64,000 nucleotides of DNA from Cyanobium sp. FACHB-13342. Lineage in GTDB: Bacteria > Cyanobacteriota > Cyanobacteriia > PCC-6307 > Cyanobiaceae. Of the stretch, positions 9,530 to 18,804 are shown one piece after another. Each line of letters opens with the position of its first letter. Positions within the stretch are counted from its first letter, which is position 1. The notes under the pieces were generated by a model. That model had not been told where the DNA came from. It was given only the letters and a program-made list of their open reading frames with translations, and did not search any database. Where the stretch lies: NCBI RefSeq assembly GCF_014697415.1, contig NZ_JACJRT010000015.1:32892-96891 (forward strand), written 5' to 3'. The translations under genes were made by a program, and so were the position numbers.

Positions 9530-10064
9530 TCAGGTTGATGGCCGAGAAGGCCAAGCCAATGCCGAACAACATGCCGATCGCCCAGATGCTGTCCGAGGGC
9601 CATTCGGCGATCAGCATGCCGCCCAGCACGGCGGTGACGATGCCGTCGAGCAGCACCAGGCCCCGCGCCGCCCCCTGGCCGGTGGCTGCAGCGGCCAGTT
9701 CCATCACCCCTTCAAAGGCGAGCAGGAAGCCCACAAACAGGGTGAGGCTTACTTCGCTGGCCACGGGGAAAGCCAGGACCCACACACCGCCTCCCAGGTA
9801 GAGGAGGCCGGAGAGCACACGAAAGATCTTGCCCTTGGTGTCGGGCTCGCCGGTGAGCCGCAGCAGCTGGGACACGCCGGCGATCACGGAAACGGCCCCC
9901 ACGGCGATGGTGAGCAGGGTGGCCGACACGAACGGCAGCACGATTGACAGCCCGGCTGCAGCAAAAAGCAGGGCAGCGGTGACCCAGCGCAGGGTGGGGG
10001 AAGCGGGAACCGTCAACGCATCAGAAACCGGTATGAGCACCACTTTAATTCGTCTGCCGAGCAT
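9501..10064 (-). CDS. HdeD-family (DUF308) membrane protein
   Basis: A 187-residue protein with six hydrophobic segments arranged as three repeated hairpins, the pattern of HdeD/DUF308 proteins. E. coli HdeD is linked to acid resistance at high cell density; the cyanobacterial proteins have no established role. The 3' end overlaps the ggt gene by 29 bases in convergent orientation. The gene diverges from the oxidase operon. Confidence 0.8.
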   Translation of the reverse strand: MLGRRIKVVLIPVSDALTVPASPTLRWVTAALLFAAAGLSIVLPFVSATLLTIAVGAVSVIAGVSQLLRLTGEPDTKGKIFRVLSGLLYLGGGVWVLAFPVASEVSLTLFVGFLLAFEGVMELAAAATGQGAARGLVLLDGIVTAVLGGMLIAEWPSDSIWAIGMLFGIGLAFSAINLITAPSQPAA

Positions 10065-10190
10065 CCCTGGTTCGCCTGAAGGCTTCCTTGGTCAGCAAAA
10101 CAGCACGCCCGTGTAGCAAACCATCACAGCCTGCGGCGCCCTTGCCGCGGTCTCTGCAGCGTGATTGGCATCTCTGTTTGGCGTGGGCCC

Positions 10191-10688
10191 ATGCTTGAGC
10201 TGCTACCGCCGCTCAACGACCACAATCTGCCTTGGATGGATACCCTCCATCCAATCGTTGTGCACTTTGTGATCGCCATGGGGTTGATCACGTTTGTGTT
10301 TGATCTGATCGGTGTGCTGACCCGGCGGTCAGCCCTGTTTGAGGTGAGTTTTTGGAACTTGCTGTTCGCCACCGCCGCCATCTTTGTGGCAATCATCTTT
10401 GGCCAGGTTGAAGCCGGATTGGCCAACCCCTATGGGGCCTCCCGCGACATTCTCAATCTGCACAGCACCATCGGCTGGTCGCTGGCTGGAGTGCTGTCGT
10501 TGATGTCGGGCTGGCGCTACGTCATTCGAAGTAAGGATCCCCAGCAGCTTCCCTTGGCCTTCCTCGGCGCTGGGGGTCTACTGGCGGCCCTGATTGTGGT
10601 GCAGGTCACCCTCGGCAATCAGTTGATCTGGGTCTATGGCCTGCATACGGTGCCGGTGGTTCAGGCCATGCGCGAGGGCTTGGTGTGA
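10191..10688 (+). CDS. DUF2231 membrane protein, first of two
   Basis: A 165-residue membrane protein with four predicted helices and the DUF2231 N-terminal signature LHPIVVHFVIAMG, including the paired histidines typical of the family. The chosen ATG at 10191 (MLELLPP) is preferred to an upstream GTG at 10161. It is followed by a second DUF2231 gene and then the oxidase subunits. The His residues near the membrane suggest haem or metal contact, but this is inference. Function unknown; the operon position suggests an oxidase accessory or electron-entry subunit. Confidence 0.8.
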   Translation: MLELLPPLNDHNLPWMDTLHPIVVHFVIAMGLITFVFDLIGVLTRRSALFEVSFWNLLFATAAIFVAIIFGQVEAGLANPYGASRDILNLHSTIGWSLAGVLSLMSGWRYVIRSKDPQQLPLAFLGAGGLLAALIVVQVTLGNQLIWVYGLHTVPVVQAMREGLV

Positions 10689-11308
10689 TGGCCTCCTTCA
10701 TCCCCTCGGGCTGGCCCATCGAGCAGTTGTCCGCGGAGCTCGGGCCCAACGGGTTGCCCTACGCGCTGCCGATCCACCCCAACCTGGTGCATCTCACGAT
10801 CGGCCTGTTCGTGATCGCGATCGCCTTTGACATTGCCGGTGCCCTCTACCCGGTGGAGAAGCGGGTGTTCCGCTTTTTGGCCCTGCCCGTCACCCGTGGC
10901 GGCTTTCACGATGTGGGTTGGTACAACCTGCTGGCCTGCGCGATCGTCACCTTTTTCACGGTGGCGGCCGGCTTCTTTGAAATGCTGTTGGCGGTTCCGC
11001 TGCCTGGGGTCACCAGCACCATCGGCCTGCAGAGCATGGAGACGATGCTCTGGCATGGCGTGGGCGGTGTGCTGATCCTGCTGGTGATCGTGGCCATGAC
11101 GGTGTGGCGGGGCTACCAGCGCTTTGTCTGGCGCCGCGACATGGGCCGTCAGGTGCAGTGGCTCTACCTGCTGGTCGGGCTCGGGCTGTTCCTGGTGATC
11201 GGCCTGCACGGCACCCTCGGGGCCGAGCTGGCCGCTGAGTTTGGGGTGCACATCACCGCCGATCAGTTGTTGGCCGCGGGCGCTGATCTCAACGAGGCCC
11301 TGCCATGA
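10688..11308 (+). CDS. DUF2231 membrane protein, second of two
   Basis: A 206-residue membrane protein with four helices. It carries the same family pattern as the preceding gene: IHPNLVHLTIGLFVIAIAFD, and a second His-bearing helix with MLWHGVGG. Its ATG shares bases with the TGA of the upstream gene (TGATG), and its own stop overlaps the start of subunit II, so four genes are tightly coupled. To my recollection similar DUF2231 genes accompany ARTO-type oxidase genes in filamentous cyanobacteria. Role unproven. Confidence 0.8.
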   Translation: MASFIPSGWPIEQLSAELGPNGLPYALPIHPNLVHLTIGLFVIAIAFDIAGALYPVEKRVFRFLALPVTRGGFHDVGWYNLLACAIVTFFTVAAGFFEMLLAVPLPGVTSTIGLQSMETMLWHGVGGVLILLVIVAMTVWRGYQRFVWRRDMGRQVQWLYLLVGLGLFLVIGLHGTLGAELAAEFGVHITADQLLAAGADLNEALP

Positions 11309-12252
11309 GCAACCCGTCCGGCCGTTCCCGGCCTCCGATCAGCAGCGTGGGTCTGGTGGCCCTGTTGGGCTGGATCGGCCTATTGATCGCCCTGAGTTGG
11401 TGGATGGCCCAGCAGGCCTACCGCTGGTTGCCGGTTCAGGCTTCCACCGCCGCTCCCTTGGTGGATGGGCTGTTCAGCTTTGAAACGGGCATCGGCACCT
11501 TCGTCTTCGGCGCCGTGGTGTCGGTGATGGTGTGGGTGGTGGTGATGCACCGTGCCGAGAAATACGACGAAACCGATGCCGAACCGATTGAGGGCAACAC
11601 CCGTTTGGAGGTGGTGTGGACAGCCATTCCCTTCGTGCTGGTGATGGCGATTGCGGTGTACGCCATTCAGGTGAACACCCGGCTCGGGGTGCTGGGGCCG
11701 ATGGAGCACATCCATCTGGCCAATCCGGTGGAGGAGCAGGGTGGCTATCCCGCCGATCGGCTGCCTGCCGAGCAGGTGGAGGTGATCGCCAGGCAATGGT
11801 CGTGGGAATTCCGCTATCCCGATGCCAACGTCTCCACCACCGAGCTGCATTTGCCGGTGGATCAGCCCGTCACCTTCCGTCTCGTGTCCGAGGACGTGCT
11901 GCACGGGTTTTACATCCCGGCCTTCCGCCTCAAACAGGACGTCATTCCGGGTCGGGCGATCAACTTCAATCTCACTCCCACCCGCGAGGGGCGTTACCGC
12001 CTGCGGGATTCCCAGTTCAGCGGAACCTGGTTCGCTGCCAACCAGGCCGATGTGGTGGTGGAGAGCCAGGAGGAGTACCAGGCCTGGCTCCAGCACGCCG
12101 CTCACCAGCCATTGCAGCCTGGTCTGAGCGATGCGGTCGGCGAGTACGGCACGCGCAAGCAATTGAAGAATCCGGGCTGGGCCACCGTGCCACCGGCACC
12201 GCCCCCCCAGGTGAACGTTCCCGGATCCAACACCCTGCCGCATGACGCCTGA
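11305..12252 (+). CDS. ctaC: ARTO-type oxidase subunit II lacking the CuA site
   Basis: A 315-residue subunit II of a haem-copper oxidase: two N-terminal membrane helices (about residues 14-40 and 60-82, then 104-122) and a periplasmic cupredoxin domain. The aromatic ARQWSWEF motif and His200 of the CuA region are kept. In the loop that normally holds CxxxCGxxHxxM, Asp235 and Ser239 stand in place of the two cysteines, and the His and Met are also missing. CuA therefore cannot form. This is known for the cyanobacterial alternative respiratory terminal oxidase, thought to take electrons from plastoquinol rather than cytochrome c or plastocyanin. Confidence 0.9.
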   Translation: MSNPSGRSRPPISSVGLVALLGWIGLLIALSWWMAQQAYRWLPVQASTAAPLVDGLFSFETGIGTFVFGAVVSVMVWVVVMHRAEKYDETDAEPIEGNTRLEVVWTAIPFVLVMAIAVYAIQVNTRLGVLGPMEHIHLANPVEEQGGYPADRLPAEQVEVIARQWSWEFRYPDANVSTTELHLPVDQPVTFRLVSEDVLHGFYIPAFRLKQDVIPGRAINFNLTPTREGRYRLRDSQFSGTWFAANQADVVVESQEEYQAWLQHAAHQPLQPGLSDAVGEYGTRKQLKNPGWATVPPAPPPQVNVPGSNTLPHDA

Positions 12253-13933
12253 GTTCATGACTTCCGCCACCTTCCCCGCCAGTCCTCCGGAGAACAGGTC
12301 CTGGACCCGTTACTTCGGCTTCAATACCGATGCCAAGGTGATTGGCATTCAGTACATCGTCACGGCCTTCTTCTTCTTCCTGATCGGTGGTCTGTTGGCC
12401 ATGATCATCCGGGGGGAGCTGATCACCCCGGCGGCTGATCTGGTGGACCGCACGGTGTACAACGGCATCTACACGATGCACGGAACCATCATGCTGTTCC
12501 TGTTCATCTTCCCGGTGCTGAATGGGCTCAATAACCTGCTGATCCCCACCATGATCGGCGCTCCGGACATGGCGTTCCCGCGGCTCAACGCGGTGGCCTT
12601 CTGGCTGGTTCCGATCTTTGGGAGCCTGTTGATCGCCAGCTTTTTTGTGCCGGGAGGTCCGGCCTATTCCGGTTGGTGGTCCTACCCGCCCGTCAGCATC
12701 CAGAACCCATTGGGCCATTTCGTCAATGGTCAGGGCCTCTGGTTGACGGCCGTGGCGCTTTCGGGGGTGTCCTCGATCATGGGCGCCGTCAACTTTGTGA
12801 CCACGATTCTGCGGATGCGGGCTCCCGGGATGGGCTTTTTCCGCATGCCGGTGTTCTGCTGGACGGCCCTCGCTGCCCAGAGTCTGCAGCTGATCGGTTT
12901 GCCGGCCCTCACCGGTGGCGCTGTGATGCTGCTGATGGACCTGAGTTTTGGCACCAGTTTTTACCAGGCGGAGGGCGGGGGGGATCCAGTCCTCTATCAG
13001 CACTTCTTCTGGTTCTATTCCCATCCAGCGGTGTATGTGATCATCCTGCCGGTGTTCGGGATCTTCTCGGAGCTGTTCCCGGTTTATTCCCGCAAGCCCC
13101 TGTTTGGCTATGTGTATGTCTCCCTGGCCTCGTTCATCATCGTGGGCTTGGGCCTGATCGTGTGGGTGCACCACTTCTTCACCAGTGGTGTTCCCCAGTG
13201 GATGCGCAATCTCTTCATGGTCAACACCATGCTGATTTCCGTGCCCACTGGAGTGAAGGTGTTCGCCTGGCTGGGCACGATCTGGCGCGGCAAGCTGCGG
13301 CTCACCACGCCGATGCTGTTCTGCCTCGGAGGCCTCTTTAACTTCGTGTTCGCCGGTATCACCGGAGTGATGCTGGCCACCGTTCCGGTGGACATTCATG
13401 TGTCCAACACCTACTTCGTGGTGGGCCACTTCCACTACGTGATCTATGGAGCAGCGGTGATGGGAATCTTTGCCGCGATCTACCACTGGTTCCCGAAATT
13501 CACCGGCCGCATGCCCTATGAAGGCCTTGGCAAGTTGCATTTCCTGCTCACCTTCGTTGGGGCCAACCTCAATTTTCTGCCCATGCACCCCCTCGGCCTG
13601 ATGGGGATGCCCCGGCGGGTCTCCAGTTACGACCCGGAGTTTGCCTTCTGGAACGTGCTGGCCAGTTTGGGGGCCTTCCTGCTCGGGGTCTCGATCATTC
13701 CCTTCCTGCTCAACATGGTGAGTGCCTGGGTCCGTGGACCCAAGGCCCCCCACAACCCCTGGAATGCCATCGGCCTGGAATGGCTGTTGCCCTCACCCCC
13801 ACCCGAGGACAATTTCGGTGAGCACGTTCCCACCGTGATTTCCCGCCCCTATGGCTACGGCACCGGTGAACCCCTCGTGGAGAACCAGGCTGAGATCGAA
13901 CGGCAACTCACCCTTCAGGAGGCCAGCGCATGA
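12242..13933 (+). CDS. ctaD: ARTO-type oxidase subunit I (A2-type haem-copper oxidase)
   Basis: A 563-residue catalytic subunit with 12 predicted helices. Visible metal ligands: TMHGTIM for the low-spin haem, the CuB/Tyr segment, the VHHFF pair of CuB histidines, and VVGHFHYV for both haems. The D-channel segment reads YSHPAVY (about residues 259-265) instead of GHPEVY. Loss of the Glu with a Tyr-Ser pair is the signature of A2-type oxidases. The ATG at 12242 overlaps the ctaC stop by 11 bases; an ATG at 12257 is an equally possible start. It would reduce O2 to water and pump protons. Confidence 0.93.
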   Translation: MTPEFMTSATFPASPPENRSWTRYFGFNTDAKVIGIQYIVTAFFFFLIGGLLAMIIRGELITPAADLVDRTVYNGIYTMHGTIMLFLFIFPVLNGLNNLLIPTMIGAPDMAFPRLNAVAFWLVPIFGSLLIASFFVPGGPAYSGWWSYPPVSIQNPLGHFVNGQGLWLTAVALSGVSSIMGAVNFVTTILRMRAPGMGFFRMPVFCWTALAAQSLQLIGLPALTGGAVMLLMDLSFGTSFYQAEGGGDPVLYQHFFWFYSHPAVYVIILPVFGIFSELFPVYSRKPLFGYVYVSLASFIIVGLGLIVWVHHFFTSGVPQWMRNLFMVNTMLISVPTGVKVFAWLGTIWRGKLRLTTPMLFCLGGLFNFVFAGITGVMLATVPVDIHVSNTYFVVGHFHYVIYGAAVMGIFAAIYHWFPKFTGRMPYEGLGKLHFLLTFVGANLNFLPMHPLGLMGMPRRVSSYDPEFAFWNVLASLGAFLLGVSIIPFLLNMVSAWVRGPKAPHNPWNAIGLEWLLPSPPPEDNFGEHVPTVISRPYGYGTGEPLVENQAEIERQLTLQEASA

Positions 13934-14514
13934 CCGCCACTACCGGCCAGCCCGCGACGGGCGAGCATCCAAACCACAACCTCACCGGTTTCATCATTTT
14001 CCTGTGCTCTGAGAGCGTCATCTTCTTGGCGTTCTTCAGTGGGTTCGCCCTGCTGAAAACCAGTGCTCTCAATTGGTTGCCCGCGGGCGTGGACGGGTTG
14101 GAGTGGCGCATGCCGCTGATCAACACCGTGGTGCTGGTGTCCAGTTCCGGCACCATCTGGTTGGCAGAACGTTGCATGGCCAAGGGCAATTTGCCCGGCT
14201 TCCGGGCGTTCTGGCTGCTCACCATGGCTTTGGGGGCCTACTTCCTCTATGGCCAGGCCGTCGAGTGGGGTGGCCTTCAGTTCGGCTTCACCAGTGGTGT
14301 GTTCGGTGGCACGTTCTATCTGCTCACCGGCTTTCATGGACTCCATGTGGCCACCGGTGTGTTTCTGATGGGCCTGATGCTGGTCAAATCCTTCATCCCC
14401 CAGAACTACGCGGGAGGAGAGCAGGGGGTGCAGGCCACATCTCTGTTTTGGCACTTCGTGGATGTGATCTGGATCATCCTGTTTGTGCTCATCTACGTCT
14501 GGCAGCGCAGTTGA
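13930..14514 (+). CDS. ctaE: ARTO-type oxidase subunit III
   Basis: A 194-residue subunit III with five membrane helices, the short form usual in bacteria. Conserved features include the ESVIFLAFF helix, FHGLHVATGVFLMG and the C-terminal WHFVDVIWI. It overlaps the ctaD stop by ATGA and completes the oxidase operon. The next gene, a GMC oxidoreductase, starts 30 bases later on the same strand with no visible terminator, so read-through is likely. Confidence 0.93.
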   Translation: MTATTGQPATGEHPNHNLTGFIIFLCSESVIFLAFFSGFALLKTSALNWLPAGVDGLEWRMPLINTVVLVSSSGTIWLAERCMAKGNLPGFRAFWLLTMALGAYFLYGQAVEWGGLQFGFTSGVFGGTFYLLTGFHGLHVATGVFLMGLMLVKSFIPQNYAGGEQGVQATSLFWHFVDVIWIILFVLIYVWQRS

Positions 14515-14544
14515 CCCTTCCCGTTCCCTGTTGAAGTCTTCCCC

Positions 14545-16062
14545 ATGATCATCGACGACCGCCATTACGACGTCATCATCATCGGCAGTGGTGCGGCCGG
14601 CGGCACCATGGCACGGTCCCTGGCGAGTTCGGGTCACGCTGTGTTGGTGCTGGAGCGGGGCCAGCAGATGCCGCTTGTCGATCAGAACGTCGCTGACGTC
14701 GATCTGTTCCGCAAGGATCGCTACCACCCCAAGGAGCAATGGTTCGGCACCGATGGGGATCCCTTCTCTCCCCAGACCATCTATGCCTTGGGAGGGAATA
14801 CCAAGATCTGGGGTGGGGTGCTCGAGCGTCTGCGGGAGCAGGAGTTTGCTGGCCTGCCACTGCAGGAGGGCCGGGCCCCGGCCTGGGGGCTCGGTTCCGG
14901 TGATCTGGAGCCGTGGTACGACCAGGCCGAAACGCTCTACCGGGTGCATGGTCAGCGGGGGCTCGATCCCACTGAACCCACGTCGGCCCAGGCCTATGGG
15001 CTCTCTCCCAAACCGGTTGAACCCTTTTTTGAGGAGCTAAGGCTCGCCTTAGTGCGCCAGGGGGTTCGCCCCTATCCCCTGCCCCAAAGCTGGTCGGAAT
15101 CCGTGGCGGATCCCAGTGGCGATGCGGAGTTGTTCGGCGTCGACCCCGCCCGCGCGTCCACCTCAGTGGTGGTGAAGACCGGGGCCCAGGTGCAACGGCT
15201 GCATGTCAACCCCAGTGGCACGGAGGTGCGGGGCGTGGAGGCCCTGGTGGATGGCCAGAGCTGGTTGTTCATGGGTCACCAGGTGGTGCTGGCGGCTGGG
15301 GCCGTCAACAGTGCGGCGATCCTGTTGCGCTCCGCCACCGACCGCCACCCCCGGGGGTTGGCCAACGGCTCCGACCAGGTGGGCCGCAACCTGATGAAGC
15401 TGCAGCTCACCTCGATCCTGCAGCTCGCCACGGAAGCGAACAGTGGTCGCTACGGACGCAGTTATGGCATCAACGACTACCTCTGGGGAGACCAGAACGT
15501 CTCGTTCCCACTTGGTTCGATCCAGAACGGGGGTGGGGTTCTGCAGGATGCCCTGTTCGCCGAGTCGCCGCCGGTGCTCTCCCTGGTGACCAAGCTGCTC
15601 CCCAATTTCGGCATCGAACAGCTGGCTTCGCGCTCGATCAGTTGGTGGGCCATGAGTCCGGTGCTGCCCGATCCCCACAACCGCGTCAGCCTGCGGGGGG
15701 ATCGGATCCAGATCACCTACCAGCCCAACAACCGTGAGGCCCATGATCGCCTTGTCTACCGCTGGATCGACACGCTCAAGGCGGTGGAGGCTGACCCCGA
15801 TTGCCATGTGGTGAAGGAGGCACCCACCCATCCCCGTGGTGAAGCGCCCCTCTCGGCCATGGGCTACAGCTGTGGCACCTGCCGCATGGGCGACAATCCC
15901 GCGACGTCGGTGGTGGATTTGCAGGGCCGTAGCCATGAGGTGGCCAACCTCACGATTGCCGATGCCAGTGTGTTTCCAGCGTGTCCGGCCATGGGCTTCG
16001 GCCTCACGGTGATCGCCAACGCCTTGCGCATTGCCGACGTTCTGAAGGGATCCCTGCGATGA
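14545..16062 (+). CDS. GMC-family flavoprotein with substituted catalytic residues
   Basis: A 505-residue glucose-methanol-choline family protein with an N-terminal FAD-binding motif, IIGSGAAGGTMARSLA (residues 11-26), and the C-terminal GTCRMG and ALRIAD elements. The residue normally occupied by the catalytic His before GTC is Tyr441, and the second active-site residue (His or Asn in the family) is Gly484. It also lacks the cysteine cluster found in its paralogue at 18805. FAD binding is likely; normal alcohol/sugar oxidation is doubtful. It sits directly after the oxidase operon and overlaps the glucosidase gene by ATGA. There is no signal peptide. Confidence 0.88.
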   Translation: MIIDDRHYDVIIIGSGAAGGTMARSLASSGHAVLVLERGQQMPLVDQNVADVDLFRKDRYHPKEQWFGTDGDPFSPQTIYALGGNTKIWGGVLERLREQEFAGLPLQEGRAPAWGLGSGDLEPWYDQAETLYRVHGQRGLDPTEPTSAQAYGLSPKPVEPFFEELRLALVRQGVRPYPLPQSWSESVADPSGDAELFGVDPARASTSVVVKTGAQVQRLHVNPSGTEVRGVEALVDGQSWLFMGHQVVLAAGAVNSAAILLRSATDRHPRGLANGSDQVGRNLMKLQLTSILQLATEANSGRYGRSYGINDYLWGDQNVSFPLGSIQNGGGVLQDALFAESPPVLSLVTKLLPNFGIEQLASRSISWWAMSPVLPDPHNRVSLRGDRIQITYQPNNREAHDRLVYRWIDTLKAVEADPDCHVVKEAPTHPRGEAPLSAMGYSCGTCRMGDNPATSVVDLQGRSHEVANLTIADASVFPACPAMGFGLTVIANALRIADVLKGSLR

Positions 16063-18749
16063 CCGACCCCATCCCCACTGAGGCCAGACGCATGGCCGAG
16101 CGTGACTGTGGTCACGCGCCCTGGAGCCTCTGGGGTAGCTACCTGCCGGATCGCCAGTGGGGCACCGTGCGCGAGGACTACTCCGCCGATGGCGATGCCT
16201 GGCGGTCCTTCCCCCACGATCATGCGCGCTCGCGCGTCTACCGCTGGGGCGAAGACGGCCTGCTTGGCATCTGTGATGAGCAGTGCCGCCTGTGTTTCTC
16301 CCTCGCCCTCTGGAATGGCCAGGATCCGATCCTCAAGGAGCGGCCCTTTGGCCTGGGCAACCCCGAGGGCAACCACGGCGAAGACCTGAAGGATTACTAC
16401 TTCCACATCGCCAACACCCCCACCCACAGCTTCATGCGTGGGCTGTACAAATATCCCCAGGCCCGTTTCCCCTACGAGCAGCTGGTGGAGGAGAACGGCC
16501 GCCGGGGCCGCGACCAGCCGGAATACGAGCTGGTGGATACGGGCATCTTCAACGAGGGTCGCTATTTCGATGTGTTCATCGACTACGCCAAGGCCTCTCC
16601 CACCGATCTGCTGATCCGCATCCGGGCGATCAACCGCGGGCCCGAGGCGGCGCCGCTCAGCCTGCTGCCCACCTTGTGGTTGCGCAACACCTGGGCCTGG
16701 GGCTATCCCGACGCCGTCCGTCAGCCGATGCAGCTCGCGGGGGAGCGGCTGGTGACGCCCGCCCTGGGCGAACTGGCCTCCTATGAACTGCTGTTGAACG
16801 GTTCGGCTCAGTGGCTGTTCACCGACAACGAGACCAACAACGCGCGCCTCTTCGGCCAGCCCAACACCACGCCGTTCCAGAAGGATGGCTTTCATCGCTT
16901 CCTGATCGAGGACGAGCAGGGGGCCATCAATCCTGCGGCTGAGGGCACCAAAGCCGCCGCCCTGCTGCAGCACAACCTGGCGCCGGGTGAAACCTGGACG
17001 GTGGAATTGCGGTTGCGGGCGGTGGCTGAGCACGACGCTGGCCGCAACCCCGAGGGCGCAGATTCAGACCCGTTCGGCGAGAGCTTCAATGCCCTGTTCG
17101 AGGCCCGGGAGCAGGAATGGCTGGCCTATATGGAACACCGCGTGCCGGGTCTGGCGGCCGACGATCGTTTGGTCCACAACACGGCCCTGTCGGGCCTGCT
17201 GTGGTGCAAGAAGTACTACGGCTGGAGTGTGCAGCGCTGGCTCGAGGGTGATCCCACCCATCCGGCCCCACCGCCGGAGCGCCTGCACAGTGAAGCGGCC
17301 CAGTGGCGACGCCTGCACGCCCACGACATCATCGCCATGCCGGATGCGTGGGAGTACCCCTACTTCTGCCAGTGGGACCTGATGTTCCACGCCGTATCGT
17401 TCGCGATTGTGGATCCGGCGACGGCTAAACAGCAGTCGATGCTGCTGCGCACACCCCACTACACGGCGCCCAACGCCCAGACGCCTGCCTACGAGTGGGC
17501 CCTTTCTGACCCCAATCCTCCGATCGGGGCCTGGGCGGTGATGCGCATCTTCCAGATTGAGCGCAAGCAGGCTGATGGCACGGCCGATTTCGCCTACCTG
17601 CGCTCTGCTCTGCGCAAGCTGCTGCTCGAATACGGCTGGTGGGCCAACCGCAACGACCGCTCCGGCGACAACGTGTTTGAGGGGGGCTTCCTCGGCCTCG
17701 ACAACATTGCCGTGTTTGACCGGCGCTTCCCCCTATCGGATGGCAGCCACATCGAGCAGTGTGATGGCACGGCCTGGATGGCATCGCTCAGCCTCAACCT
17801 GCTGAACATCGCGGTGGAGCTCAGTCGTGATGAGGTCGAATACGCCGACCTGTGTGAGCGATTCGTCTATGACTTTGTGCAGCTTGCCATCACCCTCAAC
17901 GCGTCACTCGGTCGGAGCTATCTCAACTGGGACGAGCAGGATGGCTTCTACTACGACGTGATCAAGCGTCCCGATGGCAGCACCGATTTCCTGCGTACCC
18001 GTTCGGTGTCGGGGCTGATCCCCCTGCTGGCGGTGGCCAGCTTCGACGTGGAAACGGTGGAGCGGCTGCCAGTGCTGGATGTGCTCAAAAGCCTGGCCTG
18101 GTTTGTGCATGAGCGCACCTCTCCTACCTGGCTGCAGGCCAATCTGGGCCGGTGGCACAATGACCGACTGCTGTTCACTCTGGTGCCGGAAGATCGGCTG
18201 CGGCGGATCTGTGAACGGCTCTTCGACGAGGACGAGTTCCTCTCGCCCTACGGCATCCGGGCCCTGTCCAAAGTGTACGAGGACAATCCCTATCGCTACA
18301 CCGAGGGAGCAGATAGTGAAGAGCTGCGCTACAGCCCCGCCGATAGCCCGGTGGCCATGTTTGGTGGCAATTCCAACTGGCGTGGGCCCGTGTGGATGCC
18401 GATCAATTTTCTGCTGATCGAGTCGCTGCAGAAGTTTGCCCACTTTTATGGCGACAGCTTCAAAGTGGAGTTCCCCACCCGCTCGGGCAACTGGGTCAAC
18501 CTCTGGGAGGCCTCGCTGCAGCTGCAGAGCCGCCTGGTGGGTATTTTCCGCCGCGATGCCCTGGGTCGGCGCGCCTTCAATGGTGATGTGGATCTGTTCC
18601 AGAACGATCCCCACTGGCGGGATCTGATCCTGTTCAACGAATACTTCCACGGAGACAACGGCCGTGGTGTGGGTGCCTCCCACCAGACCGGTTGGAGTGC
18701 CGTGGTGGCCAAGATGATCAATCAGCTCCATCGTTATCCCACTGGTTGA
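16059..18749 (+). CDS. GH63-like glucosidase (MGH1-like glycoside hydrolase)
   Basis: An 896-residue protein with the layout of GH63-type glucosidases. An N-terminal beta-rich domain includes CRLCFSLALWNGQDPILKE, and a long (alpha/alpha)6 domain contains the PYFCQWDLMFHAV and GPVWMPINFLL motifs. Family members cut alpha-linked glucose from small glucosides or glucosylglycerate-like compounds; the substrate here is not known. The start at 16059 overlaps the stop of the GMC gene. There is no clear signal peptide, so a cytoplasmic site is likely. Glucosyl-glycerol or glucosylglycerate, common compatible solutes of cyanobacteria, are candidate substrates by inference only. Confidence 0.85.
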   Translation: MTDPIPTEARRMAERDCGHAPWSLWGSYLPDRQWGTVREDYSADGDAWRSFPHDHARSRVYRWGEDGLLGICDEQCRLCFSLALWNGQDPILKERPFGLGNPEGNHGEDLKDYYFHIANTPTHSFMRGLYKYPQARFPYEQLVEENGRRGRDQPEYELVDTGIFNEGRYFDVFIDYAKASPTDLLIRIRAINRGPEAAPLSLLPTLWLRNTWAWGYPDAVRQPMQLAGERLVTPALGELASYELLLNGSAQWLFTDNETNNARLFGQPNTTPFQKDGFHRFLIEDEQGAINPAAEGTKAAALLQHNLAPGETWTVELRLRAVAEHDAGRNPEGADSDPFGESFNALFEAREQEWLAYMEHRVPGLAADDRLVHNTALSGLLWCKKYYGWSVQRWLEGDPTHPAPPPERLHSEAAQWRRLHAHDIIAMPDAWEYPYFCQWDLMFHAVSFAIVDPATAKQQSMLLRTPHYTAPNAQTPAYEWALSDPNPPIGAWAVMRIFQIERKQADGTADFAYLRSALRKLLLEYGWWANRNDRSGDNVFEGGFLGLDNIAVFDRRFPLSDGSHIEQCDGTAWMASLSLNLLNIAVELSRDEVEYADLCERFVYDFVQLAITLNASLGRSYLNWDEQDGFYYDVIKRPDGSTDFLRTRSVSGLIPLLAVASFDVETVERLPVLDVLKSLAWFVHERTSPTWLQANLGRWHNDRLLFTLVPEDRLRRICERLFDEDEFLSPYGIRALSKVYEDNPYRYTEGADSEELRYSPADSPVAMFGGNSNWRGPVWMPINFLLIESLQKFAHFYGDSFKVEFPTRSGNWVNLWEASLQLQSRLVGIFRRDALGRRAFNGDVDLFQNDPHWRDLILFNEYFHGDNGRGVGASHQTGWSAVVAKMINQLHRYPTG

Positions 18750-18804
18750 CGTTCACTCCAGAACGTCCACTGGCGATCACGACCTTTCCCTCGCTTTTCC
18801 ATCG

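Noticed and set aside
12017..13753. A 578-residue minus-strand open frame across ctaC and ctaD
   Set aside because: It is antisense to the strongly conserved oxidase genes and has no recognisable domain.
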